In this document: positions 16,997 to 24,996 of the stretch, piece by piece
How the letters are laid out: each line of letters begins with the position of its first letter
Numbering within the stretch: the first letter of the stretch is position 1
Source of the DNA: Halosolutus halophilus
GTDB lineage: Archaea > Halobacteriota > Halobacteria > Halobacteriales > Natrialbaceae
Length of the DNA: 64,000 bases
Assembly: GCF_022869805.1 (NCBI RefSeq)
Contig: NZ_CP094974.1
Span: forward strand, 3,286,001 to 3,350,000
Reading direction: 5' to 3'
Position numbers and translations under genes: made by a program
Notes under the pieces: model-generated
Told to the model about the DNA's origin: nothing
Databases searched by the model: none
What the model saw: the letters and a program-made list of their open reading frames with translations, nothing else

Positions 16997-17179
16997 TCAC
17001 CCGCTCCACTCGCCAGCGAGGTCGCCGCTGAGATTGCCCCGCCACTGGTCGAAGCTGGTTTCGCAGGTCGCGTTCTCGTCGATGTGATCGATGAACCCCA
17101 CGCCGGGGCTGGACAGTTCGTCGCCGCAGAACGGACAGGTGCCGGGGTCGGACCAGTTCGTCGTCGTGTTCACGGACAT
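16997..17179 (-). CDS. small two-Cys-pair protein (haloarchaeal DUF7501-like)
   Basis: 60 residues. TCPFCGDELSS supplies a CPxCG zinc-knuckle half and IDENATCETSF a single further Cys, with a His in GFIDHIDE; a C-x2-C...H...C site is therefore plausible (about residues 14, 17, 31, 38). Haloarchaea carry many tiny CPxCG proteins, often regulators or adaptors. The start at 17179 is supported by a TATA box 25-33 nt upstream. A longer in-frame start at 17206 would run through that box and is rejected. A perfect 9-bp-arm palindrome lies about 60 nt upstream. Confidence 0.75.
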   Translation of the reverse strand: MSVNTTTNWSDPGTCPFCGDELSSPGVGFIDHIDENATCETSFDQWRGNLSGDLAGEWSG

Positions 17180-17203
17180 CGTACGTCGAAAGACCGGAAA
17201 CAA

Positions 17204-17212
17204 CAATATAAA
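17204..17212 (-). promoter_or_regulatory. TATA box of the small CPxCG protein gene
   Basis: Minus strand TTTATATTG, 25-33 nt before the ATG at 17179, the spacing expected for a leaderless haloarchaeal transcript. Confidence 0.55.
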
Positions 17213-17239
17213 CCTAACCGGTAAACATACAATATACCT

Positions 17240-17262
17240 ATTATGCCATTATGTGGCATAAT
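17240..17262. promoter_or_regulatory. perfect 9-bp-arm palindrome, probable operator
   Basis: Arms ATTATGCCA and TGGCATAAT match exactly around a 5-nt spacer TTATG. The site is upstream of the TATA box of the small CPxCG protein gene and in the intergenic space shared with the deaminase gene at 17434. Dimeric helix-turn-helix repressors bind sites of this geometry; the regulator is not known. Confidence 0.5.
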
Positions 17263-17433
17263 CATTCAGTGAGTTTCGGATCGAGCACTCCGGAGCGAAC
17301 CGAACACTCCGACGGATCGACCGCCGCGATCGATCGAGAGGTCTCCGTCCCGGGACCTGTTCGCCGCCACCGATGACCGCCGCCGAACCGTCGACGACCG
17401 CGGTTTCTTGCCAGTCCAGGGAGACGTTCGGAC

Positions 17434-17898
17434 GTGACCACAGCACAGTTCGACCGTTTCGATCACGAATCGCACATGCGCCGGGCCTTCGAACTCGCCC
17501 GATCGGCCGTCGAGCGGGGCGATCGGCCGTTCGGATCCGTGCTCGTTCGCGACGACGCGGTCGTCATGGAAGCCTCGAATCGCGTCCTGACCGAGAACGA
17601 CGTTCGCCGTCACCCGGAACTGCACCTCGCCTATCGCGCTCGCCGGGAACTCGATCCGGAAGCGCGTGCCGAGACCGCGATGTACACCAGCACCGAACCG
17701 TGTCCGATGTGTGCCGGCGGCCTCCGCTACGCCGGACTCGGTCGCATCGTCTACAGCGTCGGGGGCGACGAGATCGGCGAATTCGCGGGCCAGGAGACGC
17801 CGGTCCGATCGGCCACCGTCCTCGAAGGCGTCAGCGAGGTCGTCGGGCCCGTACTGAACGACGAGGGGCGGGCGCTCCACGAGGCGTTCGACTGGTGA
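17434..17898 (+). CDS. nucleoside/nucleobase deaminase (cytidine deaminase-like fold)
   Basis: 154 residues from a GTG start. RSAVERGDRPFGSVLVRDDAVV is the N-terminal block of guanine deaminase/TadA-like enzymes. RRHPELHLAYRA gives the zinc His and proton-shuttle Glu (HPE, in place of the common HAE), and STEPCPMCAGGLRYAGLGRIVY the PCxxC zinc ligands. The C-terminus continues as in bacterial/archaeal guanine or tRNA-adenosine deaminases; the substrate base cannot be fixed. The GTG lies at the beginning of the conserved N-terminus. It is followed by a convergent DUF5518-like gene. Confidence 0.85.
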   Translation: MTTAQFDRFDHESHMRRAFELARSAVERGDRPFGSVLVRDDAVVMEASNRVLTENDVRRHPELHLAYRARRELDPEARAETAMYTSTEPCPMCAGGLRYAGLGRIVYSVGGDEIGEFAGQETPVRSATVLEGVSEVVGPVLNDEGRALHEAFDW

Positions 17899-17974
17899 CC
17901 GGAAGACGTTCGACTCGTGACTGAATCGAGTCGTGCGCGGCCGTCGACCGGACCGTGACGCCCGCCGCAAGACC

Positions 17975-18367
17975 TCAGCGGTTCTCCGCGAGGGCGACGC
18001 CGAGAACGGCACCGAGCGCGCTCAATCCGACGGTGAACGCCGCAGCGAACAGCACCACGACGATGGCCATCACCCCGAACCCGGGCGGGCTACCGCCGAG
18101 ACCGAGCATGAACAAAATCACGAAGGCGAACAGCGCGTACGGGACGACCATCACCAGCCCGGCGATCGCTCCGACCGTCAGCCCGTCGCTCGCCTCGCCG
18201 CCCTCGAGGTAGCCGGCGATCGCGCCGCCGGCGACCGTCGAGACGAACGGCACGAACGAGAGGACGACACCGACGATTCCGCCGATCAGTCCGTTGAGGA
18301 CGATGCCGAAGCCGTCGTCGGACGCAGGGCGATCGTCCGTCGAGAGGGACGCGGTATCGGGAACCAT
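17975..18367 (-). CDS. DUF5518-like four-helix membrane protein
   Basis: About 130 residues. After a soluble Asp/Ser-rich lead come glycine-rich helices: FGIVLNGLIGGIVGVVLSFVP, VSTVAGGAIAGYLEGGEASDG (loop), LTVGAIAGLVMVVPYALFAFV and FGVMAIVVVLFAAAFTVGLSA. The GGAIAGYLEGG segment followed by a glycine-rich second pair is the hallmark of the haloarchaeal DUF5518 family. The ATG at 18367 is preferred over a GTG two codons upstream. Function is unknown; it is convergent with the deaminase gene. Confidence 0.75.
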   Translation of the reverse strand: MVPDTASLSTDDRPASDDGFGIVLNGLIGGIVGVVLSFVPFVSTVAGGAIAGYLEGGEASDGLTVGAIAGLVMVVPYALFAFVILFMLGLGGSPPGFGVMAIVVVLFAAAFTVGLSALGAVLGVALAENR

Positions 18368-18439
18368 ACGCACAACTACTGGTCACCGAGCTAAAAAGTG
18401 TTGAGACGTGTCACCCGATGGCGTCACGTGCCGCGACGG

Positions 18440-18907
18440 TCACTCGATCACCGTCCCGTGTTCGTCGATCTCACCCTGAACGATCCGCGTCGAGGATATG
18501 CGTTCGCCGTCGTCGGCGAGCACGTACGGTGCTACGATTCCCGTAAGCGGGTCGAACCCGTGGTCCCTCCGTGCCTCGTTGATCGCCTCGAGTTCGTCCG
18601 CGGTCTCGGGCGAGACGACCAGCGCGTCGATCGCCGGGTCGTCCGTCACGATCTCGTGGGGGTCGGTGAGCGTCCTGATCGTCACCTCGCGGTCCCACTC
18701 GTCGATCGCCGCGAATTCCGCCGCGACCGATCGCTCGCGGTCCTCGTAGGGAGGAACCGGCCGCGGGACGTGGCGCGTCTCGGTGGCGAGGTCGTCGCCG
18801 GTCAGCCCGACGATGACGCCGTCCTCGCCGAACCGGAGCGCGTGCTCGAACAACAGGCGGTGGCCGTCGTGAATCGGTCCGAAGGTGCCGGCGACTGCGA
18901 CGAGCAT
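18440..18907 (-). CDS. coaD: archaeal phosphopantetheine adenylyltransferase
   Basis: 155 residues. GTFGPIHDGHRLLFEHAL carries the nucleotidyltransferase HxGH motif (residues 13-16), GLTGDDLATETRH the following loop, and ISSTRIVQGEIDEHG the ISSTxI signature near the C-terminus. The enzyme transfers AMP from ATP to 4'-phosphopantetheine, giving dephospho-CoA in coenzyme A synthesis. The archaeal/eukaryotic type (as in human COASY) is implied by the ETRHVPRPVPPYEDR region. Start 18907 begins the conserved first strand MLVAVAGTFGP; an in-frame extension to 19126 is not supported. It is transcribed alone. Confidence 0.88.
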   Translation of the reverse strand: MLVAVAGTFGPIHDGHRLLFEHALRFGEDGVIVGLTGDDLATETRHVPRPVPPYEDRERSVAAEFAAIDEWDREVTIRTLTDPHEIVTDDPAIDALVVSPETADELEAINEARRDHGFDPLTGIVAPYVLADDGERISSTRIVQGEIDEHGTVIE

Positions 18908-19522
18908 GCGCTGTACCGACGGCGTCCAGTCACAAGAAAAGGGGGGCAGAGCGGAGCGTCGAGAGCGGGACGTGTTGGGGGACGGTCCGTGCTGGACCTC
19001 CGTGCCGTTCACGTGGGTTCCCGGCCCGTCGAATCGCCGGTCGACCAGGTGGCGACTGCCCAAAACTCGACCGCCGTGGACGCGGCTGACCCGGCGCGGT
19101 GGCTCTCGGTTCGTGGTGAAAAACATCCGGACGAAGCCACGATCTGGAGCCGAACGGGAGCGCTCTTCTACGATCCGTCAGCCCTGGTTTGGTTCGCGAA
19201 TCTCACTCGCGCGAGATCCGGTACTGGGCTGTGACACCGATCCACGACGTGGATCGATGGTGGACCGCGTGCAACTCCGTCGAGGGGAGACCTCGGTTCC
19301 GCGTGACCGGAGCGTCGGTTGTCCCTCGCACTCGATTCGAAATGATCGAACCGAGTCGTTCGGTGTCTCCTCGTGGCTTCGCCCGTTACACTATGTGGTA
19401 CGTTATCAACCAACATAACGCTTGCCCAGGTCGCGATTTCGACAGGTCCGGATCGCTGACAGCGACCGCGAAGGTGGTCGCCGAAGGACGGTGCTTATCA
19501 CCGTGACAGCCGGACGAGCCGT
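18908..19522. other. intergenic region without a convincing gene
   Basis: 615 bp between divergent coaD and the aldo/keto reductase. Open frames here lack haloarchaeal amino-acid bias and any recognisable motif. The only structure seen is a 20-nt inverted repeat, CGTTAT-N8-ATAACG, at 19401-19420, about 100 nt before the reductase start. The stretch may be degraded coding sequence, but no homology can be named. Confidence 0.45.
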
Positions 19523-20287
19523 ATGCACCTCCCACCGATCGGTCTCGGCACGATGGGCATCGACGACCCCGGGGCCGTCGAGACGTCCCTCGACGTCGGC
19601 TACCGGCACCTCGACACGGCCAGGATCTACGACAACGAGCGCGTCGTCGGCGCGGGGCTCGCCGCGAGCGACGTCCCCCGCGAGGACGTGACCGTCGCGA
19701 CGAAGCTCTGGGTCGACGACCTCGCCCCCGACCGAGTCCGACCAGCGACCGAGGAGAGCCTCGATCGCCTCGGACTCGATCGGCTCGACCTCCTGTACGT
19801 CCACCGTCCGCGTGGCCCGTACGACCCGTCGGCGACGCTGCCGGCGCTCGACGCCCTCGTCGACGACGGACTCGTCTCGAACGTCGGCCTCTCGAACTTC
19901 ACGGTCGACCAGGCGGCGAGGGCCCGAGATCACCTCGACGCGCCCGTCGCGGCCCACCAGGTCGAACGCCACCCGCTGTTCGCACGGAACGACCTCCTCG
20001 CCGACGCGCGGGCCAACGACTACCCGCTCGTCGCGTACTCGCCGCTGGCCGGCGGTCGCGTCGGGGAGTTGCCCGAGGTACGGGCAGTCGCCAACGAACA
20101 CGACGTCGCGCCCGAATCGGTCGCGATCGCCTGGCTCGTCGGCACCGACGGCGTCGTCACGGTCCCGAAAGCCTCCTCGCGTGCGCACCTCGAGTCGAAT
20201 TTCGCCGCCGGTGATATCGACCTGGACGCCGACGATCGCGCACGCATCGCCTCGATCGATCGAGAGCAGGAGCTGTTTCCGGAGTAA
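19523..20287 (+). CDS. aldo/keto reductase
   Basis: 254 residues of the NADPH-dependent AKR TIM barrel, a compact form relative to the usual 270-320. The tetrad is visible: Asp and Tyr in DTARIYDNE (about residues 33-41), Lys in VATKLWVDD and His in LLYVHRPRG. NVGLSNFTVDQAARARDHL, then AYSPLAGGRVGELPEVRAV and VTVPKASSRAHLESNF give the cofactor-binding C-terminal motifs (PKASS with Arg). It resembles haloarchaeal glyoxal/2,5-diketogluconate-type reductases; the physiological carbonyl is unknown. It is transcribed alone, with 234 bp upstream region shared with nothing. Confidence 0.88.
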   Translation: MHLPPIGLGTMGIDDPGAVETSLDVGYRHLDTARIYDNERVVGAGLAASDVPREDVTVATKLWVDDLAPDRVRPATEESLDRLGLDRLDLLYVHRPRGPYDPSATLPALDALVDDGLVSNVGLSNFTVDQAARARDHLDAPVAAHQVERHPLFARNDLLADARANDYPLVAYSPLAGGRVGELPEVRAVANEHDVAPESVAIAWLVGTDGVVTVPKASSRAHLESNFAAGDIDLDADDRARIASIDREQELFPE

Positions 20288-20429
20288 GGACCGCGAGCAA
20301 GGCACGACGAACCGTGCTACTCGACCACTGATCGGGGAGGAGGGAGACAGAAATTCGGGAACACGCACCCATTAGATCGGTAACGAAGGAAACACTAATA
20401 CGATCGTTCGAACTGTTCTCGGATAATGC

Positions 20430-21333
20430 ATGACAATCGCTAACAAGACCATCTGTCAGCTCACTCGCGAGACGGTCAAGAAGGGACTCCACCCGGTAAT
20501 CGATCGGCTCGGCATCGAGACGGCTATTCGCGTCACGACGCCCGTTTCCGTGTCGGACGCCGAAGCGGCGCTCCGCGAGGAGCTCGCCGAGGAGGGGGTC
20601 GAGGTGCTTGCGGACGTGGACGTCCAGGCCATCCACCACCACTACAACCTCGAGTATCCCGAGTTCACGATCCTCTGTGTGGGCAACCGACGAGAGCTGG
20701 AGGCGGAGATGGCGATCGATCCGGGACTCGGCGCGTTCGTCCCGCTGTCGGTGATTCTCTACGACCTCGACGGCGAGACCCGGGTGAGCGCGGTGCGACC
20801 GACCACGCTGCTGGCCCTGTTCACCGACGACGACCTCCAGCGAGCCATCCAGGAGACAGAGGGGGTGCTCTGGCGGGTTCTCACGGAAGGGATCCCCGCC
20901 GCCGAGGTACTCAGCGAGGAGCCGCCGCTGATGCCCGGCGAAGAATCCACCCGAACGCGGATCAAGAAGGCGCTCAACCTCGTGCTCACGCTGGTCGACG
21001 CCGAGTACAGCATCCACGTCTCGAGTCCGCTCCCGTGAGCGCAGGTCGAAGCCGACGTGCGTGACGCCCTCGATCGCCGCGGGCAGAAGGTCCTCGGCGA
21101 GGTCGGCGACACGTTGCTGGTCGGGAACCCCGGTCAGGCGCACAAGGCCCTCGCGATCGAACCGGACGTCGCCGTCTTCGTCCCGCTCTCGGTGACGATA
21201 TCTGAAGAGGGCGACGAGACGCACGTCCGAACCGTTCGGCCCTCCACGCTGCTTGCGTTCTACGGCGATCCCGACCTCCGGGATATCCTCCAGGAGATGG
21301 AGTTGCTCCTCTGGAACGCGCTCGTCGACGGTG
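20430..21333 (+). pseudogene. tandem DUF302 protein gene interrupted by an in-frame stop
   Basis: The first part (20430-21038, 202 residues) has a DUF302-type domain (about residues 28-155: VSVSDAEAALREELAEEGVEVL, then CVGNRRELEAEMAIDPGLGAFVPLSVIL and VRPTTLLALF). A TGA at 21036-21038 ends it, yet the next codons in the same frame continue a second, shortened copy (AQVEADVRDALDRRGQKVLGEV, LLVGNPGQAHKALAIEPDVAVFVPLSV, VRPSTLLAFYGD) up to about 21333. The second copy has lost roughly 17 residues of the middle. The original gene was therefore a two-domain protein. Whether the first domain is still made is open; the second is almost surely dead, as HxlR-family sequence follows abruptly. Confidence 0.7.
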
Positions 21334-21483
21334 TGCCTCGACGAGTTGACCGAGAAAGGGCTGATCGAGCGACGGAGCTTCGACGAGATTCCGCCGCGAG
21401 TCGAGTACTCGCTGACGCCTCGCGGTCGGGAACTCGAGACGCGGATCCAGCCGTTGCTAGAATGGGCGGCAGAAGAAGGGTAA
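21334..21483 (+). pseudogene. 3' remnant of an HxlR-family regulator gene
   Basis: In a different frame from the DUF302 relic, about 49 codons read CLDELTEKGLIERRSFDE, then PPRVEYSLTPRGREL and a closing helix EWAAEEG with a stop at 21481-21483. This is the wing and C-terminal dimer helix of HxlR/MarR-like winged-helix regulators (LxxLxxxGLIxRxxFxxxPPRVEYxLTxxG). The first half, including the recognition helix, is missing. The join to DUF302 sequence at about 21333 marks a deletion or recombination scar. Confidence 0.75.
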
Positions 21484-21586
21484 TCCACGGGGCAGGTCGG
21501 AGGAGACGGACGAACGCGTACGCGATCGAGATGCCGCCCGTAACGGACACCCGCCGGCTCCGGGGGGAAACGAGCACCGACCCGTA

Positions 21587-21646
21587 CCCTGCCTGCGAAG
21601 AGGTGCACCCTGCTCGGGAAGAGATGCGCCCTGCGAAGAAACCGCG
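21587..21646. repeat. degenerate 21-bp tandem repeat
   Basis: Three head-to-tail units begin CCCTGC at 21587, 21608 and 21629 and share a GAAGA core (CCTGCCTGCGAAGAGGTGC, CCTGCTCGGGAAGAGATGC, CCTGCGAAGAAACCGCG). The last is shortened. They lie in the 260-bp gap before the cation exchanger's 3' end. No function is apparent. Confidence 0.5.
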
Positions 21647-21743
21647 AACGCGATTGGAACCACCGCGTCCGTATTCGGTAGCCCGATCGAGAGCAGCCGA
21701 CGGTGACGACCACCACTGACGAGGACCCGGTTTGCGTGTCGGC

Positions 21744-23132
21744 TCAGTCGTCGGCACTGTGCGATCGACCCTCGCCGATCGACATCGCGTCACCCACCGT
21801 GCCCGCGGCTCGCCGGACGAGTCGGGAGAACGCCCGTCGCCGGCGGACGAACAATACCGTCCCGAGGACGACGTAGACGACGCTGTAGGCGATCAGGACG
21901 TCGGTACTCGAGATCGGTATCGTGACGAACTCCCGGATAATGGCGAACTCGAGCAGGACCTGTGAGAGAAAGAGTACGAGCAGCGTCACCGCCTCCTTCA
22001 CGGAGATTTCGAATCTGATCAGAAGCGAGATGGCGAAAAACGACTGCGCGGCGGTCAGCCAGATCTCGGCCGCCTGTTTGTAGTCGAACGCGAGGACGCC
22101 GTACCGGGCGAGCGCGATCGAATGAACGATGACGAGCGTCCCGATGAGCAGCGTCCACTGGTTGAGCTTCGACGAGATGAGCGCGTTGAATCCCGCCGTC
22201 GAGCGCGCCTTGTTCACCAGATAGACGACGACGATCAACTCCGGCGCTTCGGAGGCCAGCGGTGCGATCCACTGGATCATGAAAAAGGACGGGATGCCGA
22301 CTCCTTCGCCGAGACGCTCGAGTCCGTGTGCGAAGGGTTCGACGGCCGTGAAGATCATCACGCCGGAGTAGGCGAACAGCAGGAGGATGGTGGCGATCCG
22401 GCGCCGCTTCGGGAAGTGCTGGAGATACGCCGGAACGCCGACGTGGTCCATGTCGGGTTCGACATCGCCCCGGAGGATGACCGCGATGTAGCAGACGTAC
22501 AGCCCGACCAGGAACAGCATATCGAAGACGTCGATACCGCCGTTGAGCGGCACGAGGAACGCCCAGAGCGTTGCGATCAACAGGAACACGATCTCGAGGC
22601 CGATCTCCCGATCGAGGACGACCACGTCGGCGAGGAAGCCGGGTCGGGTTTCGACCGCGGGGTCTGACGACGCGCCCCGGCGGAAGATCGTAAAGAGGGC
22701 GACGCCGGCCCAGCCGATGCCGATCAGGATACGGTTCGCACCGGTCATGTTGGCCACGGCGAGGTTACCCGCCTCGATCCCGCGCGGAGTCCCCGCGAAC
22801 TGGCCCGCGTTCCACGCGTAGAGTGCGTCGACGGCGTACTCGGGCGCGACCGCTAGCACCGCCAGTACTGCGATCGCGAACGCCTGGGGGACGTCCTTCT
22901 CGGCGGTTTCGGCGGCCCACGCGAGCAGAAATGCGGCCCCGAGGACGGCGAGACCAGTCACAATCACCGTCCCGAGCGTCGACGGACGGAACACAGCCGG
23001 TGCTTCGTACCCACCGCCCGGGAGTACGGCCCCCGTGAGCCGGGGGAGTAGATCGGCGGCCCCCCACACGACGACCCAGGGAAGTGTCAGTGCGAACGCG
23101 GCCGAAATCGCGCCGAGCGCTCGTCGTCTCAT
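21744..23132 (-). CDS. Ca2+/cation antiporter (CaCA family) membrane protein
   Basis: 462 residues with about 11 membrane helices. Both alpha repeats of the Na+/Ca2+ exchanger superfamily are visible: GNLAVANMTGANRILIGIGW in the N-terminal half (about residues 122-141; the family pattern is G-N-x-x-G-S/A-N) and APLASEAPELIVVVYLVNKA then ALISSKLNQWTLLIG in the C-terminal half (about residues 287-325). The first repeat also has a preceding VAPEYAVDALYAW. These proteins exchange Na+ or H+ for Ca2+ across the cytoplasmic membrane. The length is larger than YrbG-type exchangers. It is transcribed alone from an upstream region that also contains a regulator pseudogene. Confidence 0.82.
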   Translation of the reverse strand: MRRRALGAISAAFALTLPWVVVWGAADLLPRLTGAVLPGGGYEAPAVFRPSTLGTVIVTGLAVLGAAFLLAWAAETAEKDVPQAFAIAVLAVLAVAPEYAVDALYAWNAGQFAGTPRGIEAGNLAVANMTGANRILIGIGWAGVALFTIFRRGASSDPAVETRPGFLADVVVLDREIGLEIVFLLIATLWAFLVPLNGGIDVFDMLFLVGLYVCYIAVILRGDVEPDMDHVGVPAYLQHFPKRRRIATILLLFAYSGVMIFTAVEPFAHGLERLGEGVGIPSFFMIQWIAPLASEAPELIVVVYLVNKARSTAGFNALISSKLNQWTLLIGTLVIVHSIALARYGVLAFDYKQAAEIWLTAAQSFFAISLLIRFEISVKEAVTLLVLFLSQVLLEFAIIREFVTIPISSTDVLIAYSVVYVVLGTVLFVRRRRAFSRLVRRAAGTVGDAMSIGEGRSHSADD

Positions 23133-23417
23133 GGAAATCGTATCGAAACCCGCCTCGATCGAATCAACGTACGCACCGCATCGAAATGCTCATCGTGCCT
23201 GCGACTGCCGCGGGTTGCGATCCCCGAACGGTCGGACGACACCGGTTTCGAAAGACGCATTCTCGAAGAGTGATGTGATCGTGGGAGTTAGCATTTCGAT
23301 GAGGGCACCAAGCCCCGTGGCAGGAATCCGTGCTATTCGACAGGACGTGGAGACGGAGATTCGCCGCGGACGCGATGGATTACGGGTGATCCGGAGGGAC
23401 CATAGCTATACACCGGC
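23133..23417. other. upstream region of the cation exchanger, no gene seen
   Basis: 285 bp between the exchanger start and a regulator pseudogene. Open frames here do not resemble haloarchaeal proteins. It probably holds the exchanger promoter on the minus strand and, at its right end, AGCTATACACC, a TATA-like element ahead of the dead regulator. Confidence 0.4.
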
Positions 23418-23780
23418 ATGCGTACGGATACCGTGTTATCGTGTGTCGAAGGATCTCCGCTCGACGACATCGTGTTCCTCGCGCGGTCGGATCACCGCGC
23501 TCGACGCATTGGCTATGCGTCCCCGGGAGGCCAGGCCGACCTCCGGAAACCGACCGGCGTGTCGTAGTCCGCGGTCGGGCGGACGCTCCGCGAGTTCGAG
23601 GACCGACACTGGATCAGGCAGGAACGGACGCCAGTACGAGGCGACACAGCTGGGTGCGTTCGTCACGTCGGGAATGCAGGGTCTGGTCGACCGATTCGAG
23701 ACCGAGCAAACGCTCTGCCAGCTACGAGCCGTTCTGCCGGCTATCGTCGCGAGACGTGCTGCCGACTATCGTCGGTAGTC
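23418..23780 (+). pseudogene. broken winged-helix transcriptional regulator (N-terminal part)
   Basis: The reading starts MRTDTVLSCVEGSPLDDIVF and LARSDHRA in frame, typical of a haloarchaeal HTH regulator N-terminus. It then needs a shift at about 23497 for LDALAMRPREA, another near 23533 for ADLRKPTGVS, a TAG at 23565-23567, continues SAVGRTLREFEDRHWI, and a third shift near 23625 gives GRQYEATQLGAFVTSGMQ and LVDRFETEQTLCQLRAVL. All pieces are one winged-helix domain of the kind followed by a FilR1/DUF1724-type ligand domain in haloarchaea; that second domain is gone. Three frameshifts plus a stop make it clearly dead. Confidence 0.75.
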
Positions 23781-23893
23781 GGGTCGACGGACGGTCCCTG
23801 GCCCTGGCGACGATCCCAGTAGCGACCGGGTCGCCCGCTTGCAACCGATGACCCTGATGCAGCCGTTGCACGGAAAGCAACGGGTGCACGGAA

Positions 23894-23914
23894 ATCACTA
23901 GATGCCTACACTAT
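23894..23914 (+). promoter_or_regulatory. shared upstream element, copy 1
   Basis: ATCACTAGaTGCCTACAcTA starts 59 nt before the ATG of the DUF1059 gene. An 18-of-21 match occurs 58 nt before the FAD oxidase gene at 24939. A GTTGC-N7-GCAAC inverted repeat (23865-23881) lies just upstream, and a Shine-Dalgarno GGAGG (23941-23945) just before the start. The constant spacing suggests a promoter or regulator site controlling both. Confidence 0.6.
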
Positions 23915-23952
23915 CCCCCGTCTCGTAGCGTCTCTCGCTGGGAGGCGAAACC

Positions 23953-24168
23953 ATGACAAACGACCTGCAATCGGAAGAAGACAGCACGATGGCACTACAG
24001 GTAGCGTGCGACACAGCCGTTTCGGGGTGCGTCTTCCTCATGCGTACCGAGGAGAACGACAAGGAACGACTGGTGGAGATCGCGCGCGAGCACGTCAAAG
24101 AACAGCACGGGAAGGAATTCACACGCGACGAAATCGAAGCCCGTCACGTGGAAACGGTCGAGGTCTAA
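23953..24168 (+). CDS. DUF1059 family small protein
   Basis: 71 residues. The core MALQVACDTAVSGCVFLMRTEE followed by EIAREHVKEQHGKEFTRDEI matches DUF1059: a Cys pair (C-x6-C spacing at about residues 19 and 26), an amphipathic helix and a His-rich EH...EQHG stretch. These proteins are common and widely conserved in haloarchaea, with unknown function; Cys/His placement suggests a small metal site. The ATG has a GGAGG ribosome-binding site seven nt upstream. The following membrane-protein gene begins 17 bp after its stop, so they are probably one operon. Confidence 0.8.
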   Translation: MTNDLQSEEDSTMALQVACDTAVSGCVFLMRTEENDKERLVEIAREHVKEQHGKEFTRDEIEARHVETVEV

Positions 24169-24185
24169 CTCGGAGGACTGGAACG

Positions 24186-24716
24186 ATGAGTCTGGATCAA
24201 GCGACAGGTTCACGACACCGGACCGAGCACGAACTCGATCGGGGAGTACGGATCGGCTCACTCCTGATGGCGCTCGCGGGCGTCGCCTTCGTCGGCTACG
24301 GAGTCGTCTTCCTCGCCAGAACGTTCTTCGGCACCGGCTTCGAACTCGGTGTCGCGACTCTGAACGGGGTCACGCCGGCGGAACTCGAAGCGATCGACCC
24401 GGCCATCATGAGCTACATCAATCACCTCCACGTTGCCACTGCGGCGTTTATCATCGCCACCGGGATCGCCATCACGGCGCTCGCGTGGTACGGTGTCCGA
24501 AGTGAGCAACTGTGGGCGTGGACGACGGCGGTCGTCGCCGCCGTGGTCGGGCTGGCCATCGCACTCCCGATGCACTACGCCGACCTCTTCGCCCACGACT
24601 GGGTGACGCACCTCGGCCCCATCTACCTCGCAACGATCGTGTTCGTGGTGGGTGCCGTACTCGCGTACCCGGGATCCCGATCGGAATCGCAAATTACAGA
24701 GACGGAGGACGTCTGA
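24186..24716 (+). CDS. four-helix membrane protein, unknown function
   Basis: 176 residues. After a 22-residue soluble start (TGSRHRTEHELDRGVRIG) come four helices: LLMALAGVAFVGYGVVFLAR, VATAAFIIATGIAITALAWYG, LWAWTTAVVAAVVGLAIALP and PIYLATIVFVVGAVLAYPG. A loop holds NGVTPAELEAIDPAIMSYINHLHV, and HYADLFAHDWVTHLGP follows helix 3, so several His lie at one membrane face. No named family is recognised. It follows the DUF1059 gene with 17 bp spacing, suggesting co-transcription. Confidence 0.7.
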   Translation: MSLDQATGSRHRTEHELDRGVRIGSLLMALAGVAFVGYGVVFLARTFFGTGFELGVATLNGVTPAELEAIDPAIMSYINHLHVATAAFIIATGIAITALAWYGVRSEQLWAWTTAVVAAVVGLAIALPMHYADLFAHDWVTHLGPIYLATIVFVVGAVLAYPGSRSESQITETEDV

Positions 24717-24938
24717 CGTCCTCCACCGGCGTTCGTCGAGACCCATGTCCGGAACCACTTGCTCGAAACGCCAGCATGACGAGTAGAGGAACTCCCCGTC
24801 CAGGCGTATTAGACGAGAGCACCGAACTATCGGAGACTGCAGGTCCCTGCGAATTCTTCGGCCTCGTCGATCGGGTCACGAACTTGCACCACGTGCTCAT
24901 CGGTCATCCACTGCAAGGGAATTACTGCCCGGGCAAAT
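24717..24938. other. intergenic region before the FAD oxidase
   Basis: 222 bp with no convincing gene. It carries CTGCAAGGGAATTACTGCCC at its right end, the counterpart of the sequence upstream of copy 1 of the shared element. It is probably regulatory. Confidence 0.35.
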
Positions 24939-24959
24939 ATCACTAGCTGCCTACATTAG
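24939..24959 (+). promoter_or_regulatory. shared upstream element, copy 2
   Basis: ATCACTAGcTGCCTACAtTA starts 58 nt before the ATG of the FAD oxidase. It aligns with copy 1 at 23894 over 21 positions with three differences, and a GAGGCGA ribosome-binding-like sequence lies at the matching place in both leaders. Confidence 0.6.
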
Positions 24960-24996
24960 TTCGTCCGGTGTACCCCGACGTGAGGCGAGTTAGCAG

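Noticed and set aside
18885-19418. A 177-codon open frame in the coaD/aldo-keto reductase gap
   Set aside because: Composition resembles out-of-frame sequence and no motif is seen; part of it is antisense to coaD.
21036-21038. TGA between DUF302 units as a selenocysteine codon
   Set aside because: Selenocysteine is not known in haloarchaea, no Cys equivalent occurs at this position in the first unit, and the second unit is itself damaged.
21587-21646. 21-bp tandem repeats as a CRISPR array
   Set aside because: Units are adjacent without spacers and diverge; no cas gene is present.
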